Assembly: GCA_037179515.1 (NCBI GenBank) | Contig: JAXCGZ010007592.1 | Span: 1-64,000 of the forward strand | Direction: 5' to 3' | Length of the DNA stretch: 64,000 bases | Source of the DNA: Halocaridina rubra | Lineage: Eukaryota > Arthropoda > Malacostraca > Decapoda > Atyidae | Notes under the pieces: model-generated | Told to the model about the DNA's origin: nothing | The model's input: only the letters and a program-made list of their open reading frames with translations | Database searches by the model: none | Translations under genes and position numbers: made by a program | In this document: one piece after another, positions 53,191-64,000 of the stretch | How the letters are laid out: every line of letters starts with the position of its first letter | How positions within the stretch are numbered: position 1 is the stretch's first letter

Positions 53191-53972
53191 GCATGGTTGC
53201 ATTCCATAAGCACACGATACCAAAGAAATAAGCTAGTTAAATATATTTTACAAGTACTGTATATAAGCAGGCTGAAATACGTATGTAAGCAAGCTAAATA
53301 TAATCAAATATTAAAGATATACAGATAAATAAGAAAATAAATAGATTATCTCACTCTACATATAGTGGACAACAGGCATACTGGAACAGGTGTGTTGTGG
53401 TGGTGAGCAATTGACTTAAGCAGCAGGAGGGAGGAGCAGGGGAGGCGTATGGTACGCAAGGCACTTTCGCTAAGTTGCATCGAATGTTTTATAGCTGCTG
53501 TACTCTCACCATGGTCATATGGGCCAACACTTGCATTTTTTCTCAAGGATTATAGATTTTCTCACTCTTCAGGGAGCAGGAGCATTTGCACAGGCTTTAG
53601 CTGGTCGTTTACTGTCCATGACTGATGAACAAATAGAAAAAAATAGAAACCACAGCAAACACAAAGGTTACTACATCGACAATTAGAGCAAGCGCTATAT
53701 CCACATGGTATGGTGGGCGAAGCGAGACCGATATATAAGCAAGCACATGTTGACAGGAATGTGGATATCAGGCGACTGAACATACACACCACACCAAGCG
53801 TACTTAAGGATAACCAAGCGCACCTACATTTTTTTGCGCGCTAGTCTTGTAATTTCAATATTTTTAGTATCACTAGTGACACGCGACTCCAATTTCACGT
53901 ATTCTAAACACATGTAAAAAAAGAAGTCTGTACTATATATGAGTATAATATTATTCACCGCTTATTGCACAG
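53191..53972. repeat. Decayed family D fragment and unannotated sequence
   Basis: Bases 53200-53420 ('ataccaaagaaataagctag', 'caacaggcatactgg') follow the right half of family D at low identity. From 53430 to 53972 I recognise nothing. Confidence 0.55.
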
Positions 53973-54114
53973 AAGTTGAGAGAATTAATGACAAGAGGAA
54001 TAGGGAACCGTAAATACCTGATATAACATAAATGGCGGCATCTGATTGTTAACATTGAGCCAGAGAGAGAAATTTACGGTTCCCCAGTTTTCTTGTCATT
54101 AACTCTCTCAACTT
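53973..54114. repeat. 142-bp inverted repeat with 43-bp arms
   Basis: Bases 53973-54015 and 54072-54114 are reverse complements with four or five mismatches (aagttgagag...ccgtaaat). Either a very small MITE or a recent palindromic rearrangement. Confidence 0.85.
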
Positions 54115-54289
54115 TTGTAGAATGGCATTAAGAAGGTTAAAGTTTCATAATTGTTGTAAATACATATACTCTAAAATTAAAAAGAATGATAATAGTAACT
54201 ATTTAGTTTTCTTCCTTTTGCTGTTGTTGTTGCATATATATAAAATACAAAAGACTGTTGATGCTAAAGGGTCATTCCCTACTGTAAGA

Positions 54290-57130
54290 ACTCCCAAAAG
54301 AGTAACCTCAGAAATTCGTAATCTGAACTTCAATCTTTTATCTGTGGAACAGCTCTTGGATACATCCCTCCATAACTTCCTCCTCCTCTCTGATACTCAC
54401 TTGTCTAGCCATACTTTCTCTGACCCATTTCAAATCTCTCCCTATAACCTGTATTCTCATTTCCGTTCCAAAGGTGGGTGTCTGTGCCTATTGCAACACT
54501 AACACTCGTATCGCAATGCTCATGGACCTTGAATCTCCTGACTTTGATGTTCTCTGGCTGAAGATCTCTCTCTCCACTACCACTATATTCCTTTGCTTCT
54601 CCTACTGCTCTCCTAACTCCACTGACTTTGTCTTTCTTTGAATATCTGTTCTCTTGCCATGAGTCATTGCCATCTTCTCACCCACATGCTGAACTTCTCT
54701 ATATGTACACCACAATGAGTGGCTTAATTCTTCTCACACTGATGTGGGAGGAAGTGAGGCCCTTGCTCTCTCTATTACTCCCGATCTGGAGCAGATTATC
54801 AAACATTCTACTCGTGTCCCCGATCGTCAAGAACATGCAGCTTACACTCTTGACCTATTTCTTATTTCTAATCCTTCAAACTACTCATATTTTGTGCTTT
54901 CTCCTCTCAGTAAATCTGATTACTCTGTGATCTCAATCTCTTCTATTTTTGCTCCTCCTCCATCAATTCCTCATACTCAGCGCCGCCTCAGGCACTTTGA
55001 GCGTACCCATGATGATCTGCGCAACTTTATCTTCGACTTCCCATAGGATGACTACTGCTTACGGACCCACAACCCTGATCAGGTAGCCCTAAAAGTTGTC
55101 GAGATCATAACTTTGGGACTGGAGGTGTTCATCCCTTCCTCTATGAAGCCTTTTTCTCTGCCTAATCCTTGGTTTGACCATCCCTGTTCCATGGATATTC
55201 AGGCCAGGGATTGGGCATACCAGTCGTACCAAGCCTCTTCTTCTTCTTCAACTTGCTTTGCATTTGTTACTGCTAGGAATCGCTGTACTGTTCAGATTCG
55301 AAGTTCCAAATCTTCCTTTTTAAGAAGGAAATTTGATGATCTTAACTCCTCTCGCAATGATAAATGTTTCTCCAGCTTTCCACCTCTCATTCTTTCTGAT
55401 GTTTCTTTAGCTTGCTCTCCCACTGACAAAGACACCCTCATTTTTCTGCCAGCTCTTCCATAAACAATTCCTGTGCACCTGTCCCTCATACTATACCCCT
55501 CTTTAACTCTATCACCTCCCTTATTCTTTCTTCACGCTTAGTCCAAAAGGTTTTTCGCTCTCTAAAGACGAACAAGGCATCCTAACCTGACAGTATCCAT
55601 GCAAGGTTCCTTAAGGAGTTTGCAGATGAACTGGCTCCCGTTCTTTGCCGTCTTTTTCAACTCATTCTCTCAACCAGTATCTATCCTTCATCTTGGAAGC
55701 ATGCTCTAGTAACTTGTTCCTAAGAAGGGTGACTGCTTTATTCCTTCAAACTACCGACCTATCGCCCTAACCTCTATTGTTAAAGTATTCTAAAATTTGC
55801 TCAAGTCCCACTTCTTGAAACATCTTGAATCTTACTCGCCCATCTCCAATCACCATTATGGCTTCTGCAAGGCAAGATCCTCTAGTGACCTCCTGTCCTA
55901 TCTTACTCATGTATGGTCATCTTCTCTGAGGAAGTATGGGGAATCCTTTGTTGTCGCTCATGATATATCTAAGGCTTTTGTCAAAGTCTGGTAAAACTCC
56001 CTGCTTATGGCTTTACCCCTTCTCTCTGTTCTCTGATTTTTTTCCCTGTTGCCAATGGTGTTCCACAGGTCTCTGTTCTTTTTCCTACTTTTCATCAACG
56101 AACTTCTTCAGGTTCCATCTTCCTCTCTTCTCCATGCCTTTGCCAACGATTCTACACATCAATTTTCCTAAGAATTTTCTTCACAACCTTCATCTGCTAC
56201 TCGTAATCAGACTCATATCACTCTTTCTTCTACTCTCAACTCCAATTTTCAGAGAGTATCAGAGTAGGGCAACCAAAATTTAGTTAAATTTAATGCCTCC
56301 AAGACAGTTTCTGGCTATCTCTTTAAATTCTTCTCGTCCTGATAGCCCTATTGTCTTCAAAATAACGAAATTTACCCCTTAACATATTAGGAGTCCAGAT
56401 AGCCTCTAACTTGTCTTGGAGGAATCACATAATCCAAATGTTTAAATCTGCATCCAAAAAATTGGGGGTTCTGTATTGTTTTAGTCATTACTTTTCCTCT
56501 TCTCAGTTACTTAAAATATATAAAGGTCTAATCTGCCTCTGCTTAGAATACTGCTCACACATCTGGGGTGCTTCTTATTGTACTAATCTCCTTAATAGGG
56601 CTGAATCTAAGGCAGTCAGACTCATCAAAGACTCTTCCCTTACTTTTAATCTGGATTCTCTTTCTCTTCGCCGTAAAGTATCATCCCTTTCACTTTTCTA
56701 TCGCTACTGCTTCCATTGCTGCTCTGATGAGTTGGCGAGTTGCATCCCTCCCCCACTGCCGAGGCCGCGTAACACTCGCCCAGAGGCTGTGTCTCACAGG
56801 TACTGTGTGGAGATTTGTAGATTGTGGATTGGTCGGTGCAGTGACTGCTTCTTCCCATCTACCTCCAAACCCTAGAACTCTCTTCCTGTTCCTGTCTTCC
56901 CTAAGTCTTATAACCTATCTTCTTTCAAAAAGTGGATCTATCATCATCTCTGGGCCTAATCCTGCCATATCTCTAGGTCCTCAGTATTCTGACTATTCTT
57001 TCAGCCTGTTCTTTTCCTACTGTGTATCACTCCCCTATTTCTGCCTTGTCTTTAACCTTCTACTTTTTCTTCGTTTTGTCTTAATGTTTTCATCATCCCT
57101 GGACCTGATGAGGGTAATATTCTTGCCTGT
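54290..57130 (+). pseudogene. I-like (I/Nimb group) LINE polyprotein, decayed
   Basis: Fragments in order: endonuclease start IRNLNFNLLSVEQLLDTSLH with LLLSDTHLSSH (54310-54500); endonuclease remainder with 'SNYSYFVLSPLSKSDYSVIS' (54744-55046); linker (55113-55463); RT with SNHHYGFCKARSSSDLLSYL and VVAHDISKAFVKVW (55797-55994); and the C-terminal LSWRNHIIQMFKSASKKLGV, CLEYCSHIWGASYC and LPRPRNTRPEA (56411-56875). Many frame changes; the YxDD region is destroyed. Group assignment rests on the order and style of the C-terminal motifs. Confidence 0.75.
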
Positions 57131-57616
57131 TCCAGTGTCACACTCATAGAAAAAATATATGCAACTCCAGTATTCCATTCATTTCATATGAATTTTATTT
57201 CATTCCTCTGCATAATGTACTTTTCAACCACATCACCAAAACCTCTTCCATTAAAGCTACTTCCGAGGTTTGTAAAACATCTAGTTGAAATCACAATACA
57301 CTAAATAGCCATACTTGCTTTCCTATATTATATCGGTGGGTCTTACATTGATTACTATAAAATATTTTTTCTTCCAGATCAATGAATATCCTAAATAACT
57401 ACTTTGATGTAAAATAGTAGTTCTGTCCATTAGTTGGCATCCTCTATATTGCACTTAAATTTTCTTATATATTATTCTAAATGATACAAATAATCTTCAC
57501 TAAAAATATAAATATTTACAGAGTGACAGTTTTAATTAAGCTTTCAACAACTCATGGCAGAAATGATCAGTGAATACTAAAGGAAACATAATCAGCACCA
57601 ACAATAATAGATATAC
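57131..57616. other. Unrecognised AT-rich sequence
   Basis: No motif, TIR or conserved frame seen. It may belong to the 3' flank of mRpL27, since it precedes a family D element inside the same gene-poor stretch. Confidence 0.4.
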
Positions 57617-58502
<886 letters not shown>

Positions 58503-58573
58503 GTACTCAGGCGACAAAGCACAAAAACGTGTATTTTGTAGCTTTTCCAAATATGAAAATATGTACTTAAACA

Positions 58574-58798
58574 TCACTGTGAGAGGGATGACATACTTCC
58601 AATATAAATTTTTTTTGTAATGTTGATAGCAACAGCAAGAATATCCAAGATGGCAGGGAAGAAAAAATTCCAACCCTGAACTCCATTGCCTTTCCTTCCT
58701 CTTACAAATACAATGACTGCCAACAAAACAAGTGATAGAAGAGTCAGTGTATGATGACGCTCTACTGCCAACCTTCTTTTGTTTGAATTGCGGTCATC
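58574..58798 (-). CDS. Possible terminal exon of an unidentified membrane protein
   Basis: A - strand frame from an acceptor-like ctagcag at 58799-58805 reads DDRNSNKRRLAVERHH, a hydrophobic stretch TLTLLSLVLLAVIVFVRG, then GRKGNGVQGWNFFFPAIL, a second moderately hydrophobic segment, and ends SMSSLSQ with TGA at 58574. I do not recognise the family. For: basic-then-hydrophobic layout, absence of repeats around it (58503-59460), and a plausible splice acceptor. Against: short length, weak polypyrimidine tract, and location 300 bp downstream of the mRpL27 stop on the same strand, so it may just be 3' flank. Confidence 0.3.
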   Translation of the reverse strand, partial: DDRNSNKRRLAVERHHTLTLLSLVLLAVIVFVRGRKGNGVQGWNFFFPAILDILAVAINITKKIYIGSMSSLSQ

Positions 58799-59094
58799 CT
58801 GCTAGATGCAGTGGGACATACCATTGTTAGAAAAAAATAATGTTTCTTTACAAATCATTCACAAACAGTATACAGATATAAATGCATGTATGATGACTAG
58901 TATAACCAATTTTCACAAACCCTAAAACAGGGGGCAGACTGGAAGTCTAATCTGCATTAGAAATGCCAAATGAAATATATTGTAATGCATAAATTATTAT
59001 TTGAAATATACAAGAAACGTAAGTACTATTTAAAAGGTAACCCCAATGCAATTTGAGACAAATATGACATTAATAATATAATATAAAGTTCTAT

Positions 59095-59304
59095 TCACAC
59101 TAGATCTACAAGTCTGAAATTCTGATGCTGTGGGTCTGGAATAATATGAAAGTACGTTTTATAGATGGGAATCTCTTCTTCTTTATATTCAGCATAGAAT
59201 CTTGCAATTTCGGGATGCAACCAGTTAGGGTTGCATTTTTCTGTTGTCATGACAACAACTCCAGGCTCCAAAGCATACAAAGTTCTGTCTCGACCCAAGC
59301 CCAC
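59095..59304 (-). CDS. mRpL27: Mitochondrial ribosomal protein L27 (bL27m), last exon
   Basis: The acceptor on the - strand is ttgattttcag at 59305-59315; the frame then starts VGLGRDRTLYALEPGVVVMT and ends NFRLVDLV with TGA at 59095-59097, 69 codons. bL27 proteins share G.GRD.TL.AL..G.V in the bacterial-like core. The KTYFHIIPDP tail matches the C-terminal extension of animal mitochondrial L27 (human: KTFVHVVPA). The protein is part of the mitochondrial large ribosomal subunit near the peptidyl-transferase centre. The N-terminal exon(s) with the targeting peptide are not found up to 64000, so the preceding intron is longer than 4.7 kb and full of transposons. The ORF start at 59352 lies in the intron. 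Confidence 0.9.
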   Translation of the reverse strand: MGLGRDRTLYALEPGVVVMTTEKCNPNWLHPEIARFYAEYKEEEIPIYKTYFHIIPDPQHQNFRLVDLV

Positions 59305-59473
59305 CTGAAAATCAATATTATATTTAAAACGAAGAAGTCTATAGACCGACATACATTTAAAATATTAGCTTCTAATTTAAATGACCCTCATTCTAGTGAC
59401 ACAATTTGTGTAACAGAATTAAATCGTTTCCTTTGCATGTGATTAATTCTACAATATGAACACTTTGTGTAAA

Positions 59474-59477
<4 letters not shown>

Positions 59478-59564
<87 letters not shown>
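59478..59564. repeat. (TA)n tract inside the mRpL27 intron
   Basis: About 43 TA units with one phase slip, ending at a decayed TIGD1-like terminus. Confidence 0.95.
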
Positions 59565-59566
<2 letters not shown>

Positions 59567-60500
59567 TACCCATTTTACATCAGGGTTCCTGACAGCTGAC
59601 TTAACCAAGTTTTCGACAAAAGTCGGTATACACCTAAATTCAAGCTAAAAATAAATACTCTAAGTCATAGAAAAATAATCTAAGTTCTTAATCTAATACA
59701 TAAAAATAGTAAAAGTACACTGTACAGTATTGATTACCTTTACTATTGTGGTTGGCTTGCATCTGGATAACTGGATAACTTCAGCCCCTACATCCAACTT
59801 AGGGTCGAACGGCCGAACACCAGGGAATTAGCACATGAACAAGCGGGCGATGCTTCTTCTTCCCCCCTTTCCAATTTTTGCAGCATTAAATTAACTTTTT
59901 GCTTTCTCCTGAATAAACAGGAGACTTACTGGATGCACCATCAATGGTGGTCATCCAGTCAAAAAACTTATAACATCTTAAAGTTGAAAGTATGTATCCA
60001 CAGCGAATGAGTACGATAAGCAATATGGCGGAGGAGAGGCTGAGACGCAATGCCTATACAACAGAGCCTCTCTTAAAAATGCATTCTAATTGTGCTGTCC
60101 GTTTGGTTTCTCTGTTTCTCCAAAATTTATATTTGATAATTTTGTAAATATCTGTAACTACAATCTAATTCCTTCAAATAAAATACATAAATAAATACAC
60201 AAATAAATAAAACCAATAACTTGATATGTACGTACAGTATACAACAAGGCAGTGTATCTATTTTTTTGCCAACCTCAACAAATGTTTTCACAACAAAACA
60301 GTATTTATGGCTATGTACTTGGTAATTTTGTAAATAAATAAAATCTAAGTCCTTCAAATAATCAAACAAATAAATAATGCCTTTAACTTTCATACAAATA
60401 CAGCTGTGCTGCTAGTTGTGTATTTGTCTTCCGTGCTCACAAACTGTTCAGCGTGCGCAGTTTGAATTTACCACACAAGGCAGGTAAAAAAATTGATTTA
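59565..60500 (-). mobile_element. Deletion derivative of the TIGD1-like Tigger
   Basis: The 3' part ('tcagggttcctgacag', 'cacctaaattcaagctaaaa') follows 38230-38510. The 5' part (59930-60480) follows 39950-40890, including the duplicated 'tatggctatgta.ttggtaattttg' block. The transposase centre is missing. Confidence 0.75.
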
Positions 60501-60532
60501 GTAATCATATATTATTTATTGGCCTCTGACGT

Positions 60533-62187
60533 AACTTTGTTCGTTTTTTCCGCGTTTTTTTTTTAACCGCAAAATTGCAATAACACCCCTAAAAAATAAT
60601 AGTAAAGGAATACGAAATTCGCGAATAACGCCCATGCAAAAAAATAAAAAAATAAATAAAAAATAAATAAATAAATAAATTAGTAAAAAATTGACCGCCT
60701 CCGAGGCACTTCTCCGCCATCCTCCTCTTCTTCTACCACTTAATGCGATCAGATATTATGAAGAAAATGGAAAAAAAGCATTAAGAACAAACAGCAAACA
60801 TATTTTCAATATAATATCGTAAGGGAAATAGCATTGCGAGGGTGCATCAGCTGATATGGAAGTGGCAAAACGTTTGCCGAAAAAAGTTCGTTCTCCCGCA
60901 TCCTCCTCCTCTTCTACCGCTTAATGCGATCAAATATTATGAATAAAATTGAAAAAAGCATTAAGAACAAACAGCAAAAAAATTTTCGATATAATATCGT
61001 CAGGGAAATAGCGTGCGAGGGTGCATCAGCTGATACAGAAGTGTGACAAAATGTTTGCCGATAGAGGTTCGTTCTCCCACATCCTCCTCCTCTTATACCG
61101 TTTAATGTGATCGAATATTGTGAAAAAAATTGAAAAAAAGTATTAAGAACACACAGCAAACAAAATTTCGATATATTGTCCGGGAAATAGCATGCGAGGG
61201 TGCATCAGCTGATACGGAAGTGTGACAAAACGTTTGCCGATAGAGATTCGTTCTCCCGCATCCTCCACCTCTTCTACCGCTTAATGCGATCGAATATTAT
61301 GAAGAAAATTTAAAAAAGGCATTAAGAACAAACAGCAAACAAACTTTCGATATGATATCGTCAGTGAAATAGCGTGTAGAGAATATATATATATAATTTA
61401 AGTTTCCCTGATATACGTTTTCTTTGTAAAGAATTGTATATTTTTCCTTTTCTCTCAGCCGACTTTGTTTACATATCAACACAGTTGCTATGTAACGAAG
61501 ATAGAATAATGTTTAGAACCAAGGAATATTAAAAATACATACTATAATCTTGAAAATTAGATAAACCCCAAACAGAGTGAGTAAATAAATATTTTATGAG
61601 TAAGATATTGTGCCTGAACAGTGATAAGCATCAGCTGATACGGAAAAGGCAAAAATTTGCCGATAGGGGTTCGTTCTCCCGCATCCTCCTCCTCTTCTAC
61701 CACTTAATGAAATCTGATATTATGAAGATTATGGAAAAAAGCATCAAGAACAAACAGCAAACAAACTTTCGATATAATATCATCAGGGAAATAGCATGCG
61801 AGGGTGCATCAGCTGATACGGAGACGGCAAAACGTTTGCATCCTCGTGCTTACCGCCACCATGCACGTCCCAGAGTATGCCTGTTGCACACCGCATAATA
61901 GAGTGCATTAATACTGTACAGTAAATCTGTACCTTTATACTGTATACTATTTGCATGTTAATATACGTAACTACAGGTCTTTCTGCTTTGTTATGTACTT
62001 ATAAAATATGTTTTACTTATCTTATATCTTTAGTATAGTGTGTCTATGGACGGTTGTGTAACGAGCTATGTTTGTTCGTTTGTCATTATCATTGTTTCAT
62101 ATGGAAAATGACTTGTTTTTTACACGATTTTCGATTTACCCGTCACTTCTAAGAACTTGTCTCCATGTTATTTCAAGAACAAGGTGT
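60533..62187. mobile_element. Family D element, reference copy (1.65 kb)
   Basis: Termini are ctttgttcgttttttccgcg and (inverted) 'tttcaagaacaaggtg'. It contains the 'attgcaataacacccc' block and four tandem internal units, with 'ttctcccgcatcctcc' or variants at about 60890, 61072, 61251 and 61675. The 'tgtttggggtttatc' segment interrupts between the third and fourth units, on the opposite strand (61380-61590). The single-copy right half follows. No transposase seen. Confidence 0.85.
60700..61380. repeat. Tandem units of about 181 bp in family D
   Basis: Each unit contains 'cctcctcctcttctaccgc', 'attaagaacaaacagcaaac' and 'gcgagggtgcatcagctga'. Copies differ by 5-10 per cent. The same unit forms shorter arrays at 26500-27000, 30300-30830 and 50220-51190. 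Confidence 0.9.
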
Positions 62188-62205
62188 ATATATATATATA
62201 TATAC

Positions 62206-64000
<1,795 letters not shown>

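Noticed and set aside
59305..59352. Using the ATG at 59352 as start of the L27 protein
   Set aside because: It lies upstream of a good acceptor (ttgattttcag) and would remove the conserved N-terminal part of bL27; it is intron sequence.

Overview
The window is nuclear DNA of an arthropod, most likely a decapod crustacean. Two host genes with spliced, conserved exons are visible: an ABHD12-type lysophospholipid lipase on the + strand, and the mitochondrial ribosomal protein gene mRpL27 on the - strand. They sit in a sea of (TA)n microsatellites, pogo/Tigger-type DNA transposons with their deletion derivatives, CR1-like, RTE-like and I-like non-LTR retrotransposons, and tRNA-derived SINE-like repeats. 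The species guess rests on TE and microsatellite content only. There is no sign of prokaryotic genes, CRISPR, rRNA or a functional tRNA gene.

Layout. 1-9.4 kb is a train of TA-target inverted-repeat elements laid end to end and separated by pure (TA)n: a foldback element end, a Tigger deletion derivative, a nearly complete Tigger with a 575-codon transposase reading frame, a second derivative carrying a nested insertion, and a foldback element. 9.7-11.1 kb holds a 5'-truncated CR1-like LINE. 12.8-26.3 kb is the 3' part of the ABHD12 gene (six exons, 292 codons). Its first visible intron is 11.4 kb long and is almost entirely transposons, SINE arrays and microsatellites. 26.3-31.1 kb holds two 'family D' inverted-repeat elements around a foldback element. 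31.1-34.4 kb is a decayed RTE-like LINE. 34.4-35.1 kb is a MITE whose inverted sister lies at 17.9 kb. 35.2-37.3 kb is unrecognised sequence. 37.3-41 kb has a 685-bp tandem duplication and a decayed second Tigger family. 41-45.7 kb is family D, old duplications and an old SINE array. 45.8-48.5 kb is a CR1-like LINE inserted into an I-like LINE. 48.5-54.1 kb is further MITEs, family D and a third decayed Tigger. 54.3-57.1 kb is an I-like LINE. 58.5-59.4 kb is a repeat-poor island with the last exon of mRpL27 and a possible second exon. 59.5-64 kb returns to inverted-repeat elements and ends inside another Tigger copy.

How the parts relate. The two host genes have independent roles: lysophosphatidylserine hydrolysis at the ER membrane, and the mitochondrial large ribosomal subunit. 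Nearly all remaining structure is explained by a few TA-targeting transposon families. They share TIRs of the form CAGTRNTCCCTC...TATCGCGG. They carry subterminal tandem repeats that have expanded into satellite-like arrays (160-bp units in two elements, about 181-bp units in family D). About 20 of 24 long (TA)n tracts begin or end exactly at a TIR.
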